A stretch of DNA of 64,000 bases from Liolophura sinensis (lineage: Eukaryota; Mollusca; Polyplacophora; Chitonida; Chitonidae). A model generated the notes under the pieces. The model saw nothing but the letters and a program-made list of their open reading frames with translations. It did no database searches and had not been told where the DNA came from. Positions 48,201 through 61,790 of the stretch are shown one piece after another (position 1 is the first letter of the stretch; each line of letters opens with the position of its first letter). The stretch covers positions 38,160,458-38,224,457 of the forward strand of contig NC_088300.1 of assembly GCF_032854445.1 (NCBI RefSeq). The letters are read 5' to 3'. Made by a program: the position numbers and the translations under genes.

Positions 48201-49054
48201 TTTGATCAGCTGGCTGAAAGTTTTGACAGACAGAAAGCCATGTGACTACGTAGGATCAAATTTGCGGTTGACTGAAGACTAACTACATGTACATGTATGG
48301 TGGAAATCGTCCAGCTGGGTTAAAAACCACTGGACATGCATGCTTTTATATATTGCCCAAAGGCCAATTACATGTACTACATTTGGTACATTTACATGTA
48401 CATGATATGTAGTGTCCATGCAATGTATTGATAGCTACGAAGAATTTATCCTTTCTAATTACCCTTTCTAATTAAGTTTGTTATGTACCAGCACATAAAG
48501 ACTGGAAACACAGGCTTAAACCACGACATCACTGCTTTGTATTGTTGTTTTCATAGTTACCCCCATTCAGGTACATAACGTAATAATGCTTTCATGCATA
48601 CAGCTAAATGGGCAAGGTGAAGACATTTCATTATCGTGTTTTTATACTCAAATATCTGTATTCCTGAAATATAATATCTGTGAATGTCTGAGAGTTATAT
48701 CTGACACGAGTCTGACATGTCCTTCTACTTGTTTTAGTTTGGAGATCCGTATTTGAACCTATCACCTGACCTGACAGGTGTTCTTTGAATGTCTTGAACA
48801 CTACATTCTTGAGCTCCTACTGCTACATGTACGTTGTAGATGGGGTGAGGATTCATTTTGGTTTGACGAGAGGCCTTTATATTTGGCTTAGTTTTACTCA
48901 CAGATAGGCCATTGAAAGGGTACATGTATGTGTTATGCCTAGTTAAAATTGAAGTTATAGGTCTAGCTCACTGCTAAAGTACTTGTAGGTAGGGCTCAAA
49001 TGAGAATAATGTGCAGCACTTGTTTTTAAATGATACAGGATACATTTATGTTTT
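45265..49054. other. Non-coding stretch, probably interspersed repeat
   Basis: No gene recognised. From about 45780 to 47900 the sequence shows repetitive phrasing (CTCAAGAATCACT-like, TTGAAATTT-like and TCTTCTCCAAAATG/TCTTCTCCAGGACTG blocks), as in a long non-coding transposable element. A hairpin lies at 47856-47919 (arms with CTCGGCTGT and ACAGCCGAG). Confidence 0.35.
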
Positions 49055-49450
49055 AGAAGAAAAAAGTATTATTCATAATGAAATATGCTAATTTTAAAAA
49101 TTTTTTGACATACCAGTATACATAGTTTATTGACATTTTAACAGCCCTTATGTTATCTGTAGCAGGGTTTATCTATATTTATTTCATTGGTGTCTTGCGC
49201 CATACTCAGGAATATTTCACTTAGCAACAGCAGCCAGCATTAGGGTGGGAGGAGAAGAAAAAAGTATTATTCATAATGAAATATGCTAATTTTAAAAATT
49301 TTTTGACATACCAGTGTACATAGTTTATTGACATTTTAACAGCCCTTATGTTATCTGTAGCAGGGTGTATCTATATTTATTTCATTGGTGTCTTGCGCCA
49401 TACTCAGGAATATTTCACTTAGCAACAGCAGCCAGCATTAGGGTGGCAGG
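49055..49450 (+). repeat. Recent 198-bp tandem duplication
   Basis: The unit starting AGAAGAAAAAAGTATTATTC at 49055 repeats at 49253 with only about three differences. Each copy contains the 3' part of a SINE-A in minus orientation, so the duplication happened after that SINE inserted. Confidence 0.94.
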
Positions 49451-49515
49451 AAACCAGGCAGAGGCCTGGGGGAAACCCATGACAAGCTACAGGTTGCTGT
49501 TAGACCTTCCCACAC
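49369..49515 (-). mobile_element. SINE-A, headless diverged copy
   Basis: Body blocks GGTGTCTTGCGCCATACTCA, CAGCCAGCATTAGGGTGG and the GGAAACCAGGCAG part are present, up to AGACCTTCCCAC. The left part is also present in the duplicate at 49171-49252. Confidence 0.82.
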
Positions 49516-52003
49516 AGCGCTGCAGAATATGTAGCAGGAAGGTGTTTCTTTTGTGTGCCTTGCTCCAGATATGAATACTACATTACACTTACAGCACATT
49601 TATTTTGACTTTTGTCCTCAGCAGGATCATCATGAACAACTAACCCATCAACAAGCAGCAACACCACAGTGTCCTCTCCACTGAGTCATAATGGAGGCCT
49701 TTTGGACTGCGAAGTGAGGACTCACTTCATACAAGTGTACAGTACATGGTGAAAAGAGAAACAAAGAGTCTTCTCCATATGCTGGTAAGACTTCATCATA
49801 TCTCTTATGGATCTGTATTGCATTGCCTGTATACTGTATGTATTCATGAAGTTCTATTCATGGTTTTACTCAGTAAGACTTGTACATGTACTTTGATATT
49901 CAGTGAACATTGGAGGTACATGTAAGGTTTTATGTTTATTATATCCTACATCCAATTGGATTGGATTATACATCCAATCCCTTGAGCAGGCCGTCTCTTC
50001 CATGGATGTATTCATGCAGGAAGATGCATATATTTAATAATAATGATGAGCCATCCTGTGTTTAGGATGTGGAACACAAAATCTACAAGATGACAGTTGT
50101 TTCTTAAGTTAGCAAATGCTGATTGCTTACAACTGACATCTCTAAATGGTCAGTGGTCTCTAAACAGAATTTTGATCCTTAGCCTGTGATTTGTCATGTT
50201 TAGTGTAAAAGTTGACTTAAAAGGGAATTTACTGAAGTTGGGTATTGCAGTGGGTAGGCTGAATTTCTTATCTGTAATCCTTTATAAATCTGTAGTTTCT
50301 CTCAGTTTATTGTAGTGCACATGTAATGTTAACCCGAAAACATCAATATTCGGCCGATTATTTGGTAATCGTCCTGATCATGGCAAAATAAATGAAAGCG
50401 AGATCACTTGATTAAACCTTAAAAGAGACATATTGCCGATGGCATAAAATTTGTGCAGTTATTTTAAACGTCATGTACATGAAGTTAAGACTTCCAGATG
50501 TCTACTGATAGGTGTCTAACATTGAGTGGACAATCAAATGTTCAGTTTTATCCTGGGTTTCCCTTCAGCTATGGACTATCTTCTGTCCTTGTATTTAGAA
50601 GCATAGCCAAGCGATGACTTTCTGGACTGGTAAGTGACCTTGATGAATTGGTAATATTAATGTATTGGGTACAATATTGTTAAATATACCATGCACATAC
50701 ACCCTTTTTAATGTATAGTAGATTTGTATACCTGTTCATATACATATTTATATAGAAATATCCATGCATCTGTATTTAAGCAGAATTCCTGTATTCATTG
50801 CACTAAAATTACCTTCAGTGTAGTTAATAGCCAAAATAGTAATTATGTATATCAGCAATTTTGATCATGAGTTCAGCTCATTACTTGCAGGAGTGACAAG
50901 GGTCAGTTGGTTTGGCACCTTTATTTATAGCTTTCTGTGAAGTACCATGTGACAGCTCTTAACCAATCAGTGAACTGTTTGTTTTTGTCAAGAAGAAGTA
51001 TGATGACTTTGCTGTTCTATATTGTTATGGCACTCACATAGCCATGGATTTCTCCCATTAACCTCTGTAGGAAGCATCGTAAAATTTGAGAAAACAGTTG
51101 ATTACTAACCTTCCCAGCCTGAGCTCTATACATGCAGTACCTTTTGAGATGCCACCCTAAACTTCAGTTCTGTCAGACAGAATGTTGAGAATTATGAACA
51201 CTGAATAATATATTATGGATAGGAAGGAAGATTGTATTTGGTTTACTAGAGTTACAATTCACTTTCAATATTGTTTCATATTGTTAACATGTGCGATACA
51301 AGAGCGAATGTTGCATTGTGGGAATCATTTGGCTGCTTCATTTACAGGTCATCTCATCTGGCAGACAGTTTAGAGATTTCCTCGTATAGTTTTCTTTATT
51401 GACGTTTTTCAGAAAACATAGATCCAAGAGGTTTAGTTAGGAGTCAAATGCACCTTTTTTTTGTATTTAACTGAACCAATGAAGAAATTCAGAATTTTTG
51501 GCCGTATGTGCCCCTTTTATGCCCAGGAAAAGATGAATTGTTCACATAATATTTCACATATATTTAAATTATGATTTCACACAGCACTAATTTAGTGCTT
51601 TTCCTGTATTTGTGTTGGGTTCTCATTATTTAGCTTACATCGTACCCAGAGCGTAGGCGAAACAATAATAGAGAAAGCAATGTCCGGTTGTATCTTTAAG
51701 TTGGGTGAATCTTCCATGTTGTTGGCCTGGAATGTATCCGACATAGGGTACGGCACAGCCATTATTCAAGGTCGAATCTGTGTGACTAAAGTTTACTGCC
51801 GAATTTGCTCTAAATACATTGATAAAATCAAGGCTGATCACTGAATTTATGGAACTTAACACACTAATTGTTGTATGTGAAAAATTCCTTGAAAATGACA
51901 TTATTAAACAACAATGAATGAATCAGTCAAGCCTTATTGGGAACCAATCGCTGAAATTGAATAGCGCTCTCCTAGGATACATGCATGTTCAGGGAGCAGT
52001 TAA
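49516..52003. other. Non-coding stretch with possible 5' UTR exons
   Basis: No coding sequence recognised. An AG-bounded segment at about 49622-49784 ends in GCTG/GTAAGA, and a short one at about 50600-50628 ends in ACTG/GTAAGT. They could be untranslated leader exons of the downstream gene. This is speculative. Confidence 0.25.
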
Positions 52004-52014
52004 TTGCTCCTTAT

Positions 52015-52170
52015 ATTTATTTATTTATTTATTTGATTGGTGTTTTACACCATACTCAAGAATATTTCACTTATGCGAAGGCGGCCAGCATTATGGTGGG
52101 AAGAAACCTGGTAGAGCCCGAGGTAACCAATGACCATCTGCAGGTTGCTGCCAGACATTCCCACGTACGG
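52015..52170 (-). mobile_element. SINE-A, headless copy with 11-bp target duplication
   Basis: TTGCTCCTTAT flanks both sides (52004-52014 and 52171-52181). It stops at CCCACGTACGG, again at the head/body boundary. Confidence 0.93.
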
Positions 52171-52244
52171 TTGCTCCTTATTGCTCTCCTGGGTAGTTAA
52201 TGGTGGAGTGATCCGTAGTTTCAAATTTCGAGGTCTGGTAAATG

Positions 52245-52690
52245 ACTGAATTCTTGATTGGTGTATTATGTATTAGAATCAATGTTAAATTAAATGTTAG
52301 GGGTGGTATCTCAAAGGTTCTGCATGTATTGAGCTCAGGGTTTGCTCACCTGTAGAGCACAGTAGCATGAGAGGGATATTCCATCATTGATTGGGTGTGT
52401 GCATATTAAATTTCTGACTATTAAAGTGTATTGTGTTTTAGAATCACTGTTAAACAAAATAATGGGGGTGGTATATGAAAAAAATATTTTATGTATTGAT
52501 TTGAAGTTTTACATGCAGATAAAGCACAGTGATGAAAGGGAAATGTTCCATTGCTGATTACCAAATTCACGATTTCAGTTCTTTATATATTGAGCTGAAA
52601 TTTTGCATTCATATGTCTCACACAGGCAAGCTCTTTGGTAGCCTTGCTATCAATTCTAAGTTGTTTCTTTTTAACTTTGTCTCACAGTCA
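52245..52690 (+). repeat. Dispersed repeat C with internal repetition
   Basis: Two related sub-units start near 52263 and 52430 (GGGGTGGTAT at 52300 and 52464; ATTGAGCT and GATATTCCAT blocks). Diverged copies in the opposite orientation lie at about 54790-55090 and 60240-60540; the latter shares CTCTTTGGTAGCCTTGCTA. It is non-coding. Confidence 0.72.
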
Positions 52691-52836
52691 AATTACTTTA
52701 TGGATTACTGTGCTTTTGGGTCCCAGGTTAGGTCACTAAAGTTGACCACATATTTATACTCATTCTGGAAAAAGCTGTGTACCGTTGTGTAGTATATATA
52801 GCCTCACTTTTTAGTGTGTACTGTCATTGTTTATGA

Positions 52837-53107
52837 TTTTTTTTTTTTTTTTTTTTGATTGGTGTTTTACGCCGTACTCAAGAATATTTCACTTATACGA
52901 CGGCGGCCAGCATTATGGTGGGTGGAAACCGGGCAGAGCCCGGGGGAAACCCACGACCATCCGCAGGTTGCTGGCAGACCTTCCCACTTACGGCTGGAGA
53001 GGAAGCCAGCATGAGCTGGACTTGAACTCACAGCGACCGCATTGGTGAGAGGCTCCTGGGTCATTACGCTGCGCTAGCGCGCTAACCGACTGAGCCACGG
53101 AGGCCCC
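52837..53107 (-). mobile_element. SINE-A, full length with 12-bp target duplication
   Basis: CATTGTTTATGA flanks both sides (52825-52836 and 53108-53119). The tRNA-like head, body and a homopolymeric T-rich tail (plus strand) are all present. It is almost identical to the copy at 14278-14543, so it looks recent. Confidence 0.96.
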
Positions 53108-53130
53108 CATTGTTTATGAAGGTGTAGAAC

Positions 53131-53256
53131 TTTGCAATCAGGAATCAGGAATTGTGTCCTGATTGTGTTTGCAATCAGGAATCAGGAATTGTGTCCTGAT
53201 TGTGTTTGCAATCAGGAATCAGGAATTGTGTCCTGATTGTGTTTGCAATCAGGAAA
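53131..53256 (+). repeat. 37-bp tandem repeat of a hairpin unit
   Basis: About 3.3 copies with GCAATCAGG at 53134, 53171, 53208 and 53245. Each unit contains AATCAGGA, a 6-base loop, TCCTGATT: a perfect 8-bp stem. Confidence 0.94.
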
Positions 53257-53818
53257 CATGAATAGTCAAGCATGAATAATTTTCTTTGCATTTTAAAGTG
53301 TGCCGTGTCAGGTACTAAATTGCCATTTTTCTGATACAAAACCTGTGAACCTGTTCACAAACCAAAATCGTGGAAAGTTTTTAATGTGTGCATTAGTGTT
53401 ACAGGGCGCTTGAAAAGGAACTTTAAAACAGAAATTATGTTTCTATGCCAAATGAATGCTGGTGCGGAGGTTGGGGTGGGTGAAGGGCAAGTTGTGTGAA
53501 GGTGTCATTTTATTAATATCTTGGTTTTGAACTGTCTTATTGGTTATTGTGTGAATTTCTTTTAATAAATAATAGCAAAAAAGGGTAATTAATATAAATG
53601 TACAGGTCCCAAGTGTAAGGAAATTATGTGCATTTACTCACCAAGAAATACACATCATGCAATCAAGAAGTTATTGTGTTTTTAAATGGAATGTACATGT
53701 ATCTAGTAATCTATGTAAATGTACATGTGGTGATGAAATGTTTGTCTTCATGAAAGAAAGATATAAATGTGGTGTTATTAAGTACAATGTTAGTTAAGAT
53801 ACATGTAGAAAGATAAAG

Positions 53819-53852
<34 letters not shown>

Positions 53853-56800
53853 TGTTTGTTAACCTGTTTAAATAATTTATTATGATTTTGTTGTAATTCC
53901 TATATTTAGCATTGCGGTGTGAAGGATGAAAATTTAACAAGATCTTGATTGATAACTTTGGTAACTGCGAAAAAGCATTACCGAGATATCACAGTTTAGA
54001 GTAAACAAAATCTCACCCATTGAGAAAATGGAAAGCACTGCAATATTATCAGTATTGATCAATGAGGTACAAGTTATCGCAATAACCTGAGAATGCTAAT
54101 GTTTCAGCTTACGTCACCAGAAATGCCTAGCCTCTGCTTTACCATTTGTTGAAATGTGCATTGTGAGCGACATTACATTTCCAGTGGATTTAACATTGCA
54201 CCTCCCATGGTCTTGTAAGAATTCAAGATTAAAAATTGATTTATTGAGTTACCTAGCATGTCAGAAAAAAAAAAATGCCTGTGTCCTTTTAGGTCTGTTT
54301 CCACACGTATTCCTGAATAATGGCGCATATTATTATCCAGAAACATTGCTCTAAGGATGGTTTATTATTATATTTATTGACACACGGAGACTTTGGCCTC
54401 CGTAGCCCAAAAGACTTGTGCACGCAATAATGACATTGTTTCAACAAAGTTTGTATTAAAATGTTGCTGTTATGAGTAGGGCACAAAGTGAGATACCATG
54501 GAATTTATCACTTGTGAATGCCATGGAATGAGACAAACATTGTCCAGAAGACCGCGGATGTAATTCACCTGACTTTTTTCCTGGACAGGTAGGTTTTGGC
54601 AGGTATTTTCATTCTGCTGACAAATTTTACTCTGGACATCATCTTGACTGTGAAAAAGACCTTATTCAATATTGAAAGTGCACAGCCGATGTCTTTTTCC
54701 ACTTACGTTAATTGTCTTTTAACTTTGATTCTAATATACAAGAGACAAAGTCATGAAATTGTTAATTTACAGTAATTAAGATCAACAATAAAACGTGCCG
54801 CTGGTGTTATTGTGTTTACATGCAGGGAAAACCTCAGTCCTATGTCTGCAGTATGTTTTGAGATACCACCCCTAACATTTACCTTACCATTGATTCAAAT
54901 GTACAATACAATATAGTAAGATGTGAATTTTGTAATTTACGGTAATGAATGCGCACACAGCGCATCAACGATGCAACATACCCATATGTTTTTGTGTTTT
55001 GCACATATGCAAAACCTATTTAAATACATGAAGTACTTTTTAAGATTCCATCCCTAACATTTACCTTAACACGGCTTTCCTTGATATTCAACTCTGATGC
55101 TTGGGGTATGACATAAGCTGTGGCCGTACTTTGTACAGGAGAGCTATAAACTATGTATATGTAAACCATCTGACAGCATTATTCTAAATGAAACTGAATA
55201 TTGGATTAGAAGTCTTTGAATCTTGAGATTTGAATCTCATTTGCATTATATTTAAAATGCAGTCTCTTATTTATTTGTTGAAGGAAAATATTCATGTTCG
55301 GTATCAGTGTGCCCAGGATCTGCTCATTGTTTGTAAGACATACTGGCACATGATAGTATTTGATATTCGTAAGTAGGCTGCAGGTCAACGCGCTCTGCTC
55401 TTGTATTGATGACAAATTACGCAGTCACTGCCACATGATGCGAGGTTTCAACTTGGCTATCATGATTTTTCTGATGGCTCTTGGCTAGTGTAATATACAT
55501 GTATACACTAGTAAAAAAACATAAAAAATATTCTCAATTTTTCAAGTTAAACTCCAACTGCAGTGTAGAACTGTGTGTCTTTGTATAGAGTTTTTTCTAT
55601 GGCCAGGCATTGTGTTATGATGTATATAGTATATACATGTTATAAATAATTTTTGTGTTTTTTATTTACTTCTTTATCTGAGCAGAGTAATTCATTAACA
55701 TAAAAAGGCAATTCATTATCACATTGCAGGTTTGTTTGGTGTTACAGGCATGCTTCTTATCATCAGAAAGTACTGGAGAGTTTATATTTACAGCTGCCGT
55801 AAATATAATTGGCTGAAGAAAAAACTATTTAGGCCATTATAATAGCAGAGTTCATGGTAATTTTGAAGTAATTCTAAAACTTTTTATGAACCCAGAAGTG
55901 AATTAGGTAGTTGACTACATGTACATGTATTTAAACTTGATAGCACATATCAATAACTGTAAACTGTTTATGATGTGTAGATCAGTGCGTAAAACACCAT
56001 TCAGATAAATAAATGAATCATGTGTAGATCAAAGCTCAGTGCAGCCATTTGATTAGCTACATGTAGGTTGTTGAAATAGGGTTGACTTAAGAAAACCCAG
56101 TTGGGTATTAGTTTCACCTTATGAGAACATGGTGACCTAGTCTGGGTCACAGACAGTCACACAGGTTGTAGGGCAGTGTGTCCAGTGGGTTTTAACTAAC
56201 CCATATTAATTACCCCAGACTGTGAACTGTGATGCTGTAATAGTGTGAAGTTTGTGATGACAGATGGTCAGGTCACAGTGAGATGGAACAAAGACCTGCA
56301 GAGAGGAGAGTTGTGTCAGTTGTTTGAACATCATAGGCAACAGCAGCAGCTTCAGCACATGTGTGTGGATGGATGGATGGAGTGGACAATTGATGCACTT
56401 GAACACAAAAAGAGGGATGTATAAGTCTTGCCCAACCGGTATGGCTCAAGTTAGTATCTGCTATGCATTTAACATGTATTGGCCTCTCGTTTCTGTTCAG
56501 AATTGATGTTAATTTCACATGTACATGTTCTTGAATCTAGTGGTTGAATCTGTGTATGTAGACTAAATTTCTGAAGATTGCATGTTTAATGACGTGACAA
56601 GATAAAATTATGTACAATATAAGACCTGAAATGGAATCGATAGAAAAACATTGATACACACTTCCATAATAGTCACATACAATATATAGTCTGTAGTTTT
56701 ACAATATTGGGACTTATATATATGCATATATAAATTACAAAAATCATACATGTACATTTGAAGACAGTTTGAAAAGCTCTCAATATTTGCCCCTGCATTT

Positions 56801-59800
56801 CAATTTCTTTTGGGCTGCAATTTCGGAGGCAAATTCTCGCAAACATGACAGCAATAAATTGATGGATGTGCTTGAAATAACAAATACTGTATGCCACCTG
56901 GCCAAGAAAATCGTTTGCATGTGACAAGATGCCATTCTGTTTGCAGTGTGCTATGGGCAATAAGGAGCTGTGTACTCAGTATGACATAGTATGAGTTCTG
57001 TTAATACTCTGTACACACCATTACCACGCGCAAACATGTGAACAAACAGCCATCTAGAGGAACATAAGGTGTTACAGCCTCTCCTCCTACAGAGTTTTCA
57101 CAAGAGCTCAAAGCTGCATGTGTAATTAGCTTTAGATGGTATGATGCCTTGTAGATCATGTGGCCCCCTTGTTTCCTCACATACAACACACAAACTGCTG
57201 GTTCTGTATCTAATACATGTATGTCACCCGAAGCTCTGATAGGTGAGTCTGATATAAATGTATATGTAGCACCAGACTCTCAGAAAGTCTGATATAACTG
57301 AACTGGGATGACAGAACAGTTAAGTGACAGGTGCTATAGTGAAAGGCTGTTTTTCTCATATAAAATTAACAATCTGGATAGAACATCTGTATACTTGGGT
57401 ACATGTGCTAATGTTGTTAATTGGATGGACGGGTGTCTTGTTTTTCATATTTTATGTGATAGTAGTGTCATTATAATAAAATGGTGTTATACATTTATAT
57501 GACACATGCTGTGGAAACACTACAGAGCCATGGTGCTCAGTCAGTTTCAAAAAGACTTCTAGCATATTTAGCAAACTCAGTCATGTTTTCTCAGGGAACT
57601 AGAGCAATGAAGAGTAATTATTGTCAAATGTAACTTATTTCTTTTTCTTTTTTTTTTGTAAATCTGTCAGCTTCTTTCTGTCTTGCTTATATATTTGTCT
57701 AGTTCAAAGAACACGGATGTAAGTATGAGAAGATATTTCAGCTATCACCAGGTGCAAATTTTTACATGGATATTTCAGGAGGCGTGCTGTAGCACATATT
57801 CAATAAGATGTATTCAATTATACATGCAGTAGCATATAATGGTAGCTGTTAATAAGATTTAATGAAAGATAGCAAGTATGCATAATAACCACTGTGTACA
57901 TGCACTACAGATTTATCGTTGCAGCCACTTTTATTACATACAGCTGTATTCTCTGTAACTTCTAACCTGAAGCATTCATTTATGACATTTGTGTACGTGT
58001 AAATGCCGTTTCTATCCATACAGTGTCATTAAATTTGGTGGTTCATATGATAAAAAGCAGATCCCATGGGTTTGTTGTAGGATTATGGAATTGTGAATGC
58101 AAATGACTATAAAAACATTACATGACTAACATACAATGTATTATGTAGTAACAATAAAGATTTGCAATTTGATGCTGTGATCCACCTATCTTGTTGTGTT
58201 TTGCTCCTCATAATTAACAGCAGCATAACAGGCATCTTCTGACTTGAATGGGTACACAATGCTTTTGTTAGATTTGATTAAACAAGCCTTAAGTCTTTCA
58301 TTTTGTTGGGCATAAAAAGAGAGTCTTATTTATCTCTCTTAAAAACTTAGTAAATTCTATGTCATTGCTCTATTGTGGTTTTTGAAGTGTCATAGAATGT
58401 GAAATAATGCTGTCATTAGTGATGGGATATCATTATGTACCTGAATGTTTACCTTACTCTCTGGGTAGGGTGTGTTCATTGTTATATGCATATGTGCTGT
58501 GTCAGCGTTCTAACATTGTAGTGTATTAAATACAGAAAATTAACCTGGGCTCTATGACAGCACATAGTTGAATAGTCAAATAAAAAGACTAGAAAAAAAA
58601 AAACAAGTATATACCCACATTATTTTATATGCAGTCTGCAGTTTTAGAAATACAGTTCATTGGTGAGCAGAGTATAAGTACTACCTGTACATTAGCAATG
58701 AATGTCAAAACGGTTAGCTGAATGGCCATCTCAAGGGTACACACTGATATCATACATGAATGTGTGGGGCTGTCTCAACATGTCAGTAGGTGTGACCAAT
58801 CTTTATGGGTCACCCACCACCTTAGTGTAAAGCAGGTCCATCTCAGCAGACAGTGAATGTGTAAAGCACAAGTACAGGTATGTACACTCCAGAGTACAGA
58901 TGCTGAAGCAGATTTAGTTAACAAGATTTGATCCAGCTGCATTCTGTTCAAAATTGTGTGCACTGTTTATTGCATCTGTCCCATATTACATTTCACTCTC
59001 TTTGATTAGGTATGAGAAACTATACTTGTATTTTATGATTTTCTTCCCAAATTGTATGGTTTACTAGTTTTATGTTGAAATGTTAGTGTTTTATGATGGC
59101 TGTATATACATGTGTACATGGATACATGTGTAAAACCTTTATAAATACATGCACATGTAAATTGAGTGATACATATACAAGTGTAATGGGACAGCTTATC
59201 TGGTGTAAAGACTTGCAGGTTCTACAAAAAAAAAAAAAAAATTGCCTGGTGATGCCCTTAAGAACACATGACGTCACTCTTGACTGATGTATGGCCACAA
59301 ATGACGTACTTTCAAAGGTGCATGATGTCATTCCAAGAATACTGCCTTACCCGATGTCACATAAAAAAATATTATTATGTCACATCCGGAAAATATTATG
59401 GAAACTGACAAGGATTTTGTTTTTTGAGGACTTTAACTTTTTGAACCATGGTGCTAGCTATATTCCTTAGGGTATCCTTCATATCATTTTAATATTCCGG
59501 CCAGGTTTCTCTTGGCACTGAAGGAGTACTTTAAATGTTATTCTATAACCCTCGACTTTTTTCGTATTACATATAAGGAAGATGGTCAGAGACTATAAAT
59601 CTCTTGTTTTATTGCCTTTGGTGCACGTGCAAAATGCTCATCTGATGACATAAATAGAACGGACTGTTATAAAATGGGATATTGTTTTTGCTGACAAATT
59701 GATGGACAGATATCACACGTGAGGTGTAACAGAACTACATCTCGTGACGTTGTTAATTTCATTCCATCCTCGGTGAATGTCATGACGTCGCAGAAAGGTT

Positions 59801-59860
59801 AACTGTATGTGTGCAGTATATAGGGAATGGTTTACAACTTATAGCAGACAATGTGTATTT
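53257..59860. other. Gene-free stretch
   Basis: No exon or transposase recognised. It holds a TA microsatellite (53820-53847), an opposite-strand copy of repeat C (about 54790-55090) and a small SINE-A tail scrap (about 55985-56020). It is rich in TACATGTA-type motifs. Confidence 0.45.
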
Positions 59861-59870
59861 CATTCCTGAT

Positions 59871-60011
59871 TTATTTATTTATTTATTTGATTGGTGTTTT
59901 ACGCTGTACTCAAGAATATTTCACTTATACAACGGCGGCCAGCATTATGGTGGGTGGAAACCGGGCACAGCCCGGGGGAAACCCACGACCATCCCCGTTG
60001 CTGGCAGACCT
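59871..60011 (-). mobile_element. SINE-A, headless copy with 10-bp target duplication
   Basis: CATTCCTGAT flanks both sides (59861-59870 and 60012-60021). The body is complete and well preserved; the head is missing after GCTGGCAGACC. Confidence 0.93.
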
Positions 60012-60239
60012 CATTCCTGATGACAGGTCGAACATGTACATGTATTAACCAGTGTGCAGTGCAGACGATGTTTTACACAGCCACATTTGCCATCAGATTG
60101 ATACTCGTTTGAACTGAAATCAGTGACTGTATAGATTCATACCCCTTTTGTCTAGAAACAATGGTTTTAACTGCGCTATTCAGAATCTTCCCAATATATG
60201 TCGTATGGGTGTGAAAGTCTTTACATGACTAGAATTTTA

Positions 60240-60540
60240 CTCGGATTAAACGTTTAGGGAGGGTTATAGAATATAAACTTAGAATTGGTAGCAAGGCTAC
60301 CAAAGAGCTCATCTGTACAGGACACATGAATGCAAAACTTCAGCTCATTGCAAAGAACTGAAATTATTGAATTTGGGAATTACAGTAATTAATATGCTCT
60401 CAGAGCATCAGTGATGGAACACCCTCTTGTGCCATCGTGCTTTATACACATGTAAAACGTCAGCTCAATACATACATGATACCAACCATAACATTTTGTT
60501 TAACAGTGATTCTAATACATAGTGCACATATTCAGGAATT
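60240..60540 (-). repeat. Repeat C copy, reverse orientation
   Basis: Its complement matches 52400-52690: TTTCAGTTCTTTG, GAGCTGAA, TTTTGCATTCAT, GAGCTCTTTGGTAGCCTTGC and AATTCTAAGTT in the same order. Confidence 0.72.
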
Positions 60541-60847
60541 CAGTAATTTTTGGTATTTAATATGTACACATGGAGTCAATGATGGAATATCTCCCCGTGC
60601 TATTCTGCTCTACATGTGTGCATACCCTAAGCTCATTACAAAGAAACATCATTTCTTTATTACATATGTCTGCTACTGCTGTTATGGTGTGTGTGTGTGT
60701 GTGTTACTTAAGCCAACATTTTACATGCCAAAAAGAAAAATTGTCTCTGTGCTGTAAACCTAGTGAACATACCATATACTTTTAGTACATGTAGGTGTGT
60801 TTACCAATTGAGCTAGGGTTACATACATTTACATTTATGTTCATATG

Positions 60848-60964
60848 TGGTCATGGGTTTCCACTGGGCTCTGGCTGGTAGATCCCACCATAATGCTGGC
60901 CTGCCGTCCTATAAGTGAAATATTCTTGAGTACAGCGTAAAACACCAATAAGGTAAATAAATAC
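60848..60964 (+). mobile_element. SINE-A, headless copy with 11-bp target duplication
   Basis: ATGTTCATATG flanks both sides (60837-60847 and 60965-60975). It begins in the body at GGTCATGGGTTTCC and ends CACCAATAAGGTAAATAAAT. Confidence 0.9.
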
Positions 60965-61603
60965 ATGTTCATATGGATATACATTTATGGCCAGGCAAAT
61001 CTGCTTTACACTGTTACATTAAAGCCACACAAAATTAAAGTATTGTGTAACGGGAAGAGTGAATCGCCTGTTATGTGAGAAATTTGGACTTTCCTAGCAT
61101 TTTTTTCTTGATGAGACATATGTACATGATTGGTAAGCCTTGAAAAAAGGAAAATTCTAAAATATCAAGATCAGATAAAATAGAAAGGTGGATTTTCATT
61201 TTCAGAATTGAATGGTTAAAACCAACATGTAAAAGACACAGTTTACCTGGCATTACCTTATCTAAATTTCACCTCTGTTGTGAATTAAACTACATCTGTA
61301 CTACATATACAGTACGGTACAGTTCTTGTCTAAAATGATACTTTCAATACTGATTATACCATGCCTTTCAAATACATGTGTAGTACTGTGATTGTGTTAG
61401 TCTAAAGCTGCACCCACAGTAAAACCTGTTTAGTCCCTTCCATTTGTAGACATGGTCACACAACAGTGCACCACGTTAATAAAAGTAGATCTACCTGCAT
61501 GTACTGTACCTGTCCATTTTGTCCAAAACTGAGTTTTGTATCTGTTGAGATTGTCCACTCAGCTTGAATACAGTTCATGTTGTTGTACACTCCAATTGTA
61601 TTA

Positions 61604-61790
61604 GATTTATTTATAGATTTATGTATTTATATGTATTTTTTTGTGTTTTACTCCGCATTCAGGAATATTTCCCTTATATGACAAAGGCCAACATTGTGGT
61701 GGACAAAATCAGGCTCTGTGGATAGCACAACCATCCACAGGTTCCTCCTGCGTCAACTAGGCCAGGAGAAGTCCCCCCCCCCACCCCTTC
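61604..61790 (-). mobile_element. SINE-A, degenerate copy
   Basis: The tail (TTTATAGATTTATGTATTTA), GTGTTTTACTCCGCATTCAG and ACAACCATCCACAGG blocks are recognisable, with many substitutions and a C-run at the end. Confidence 0.65.
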
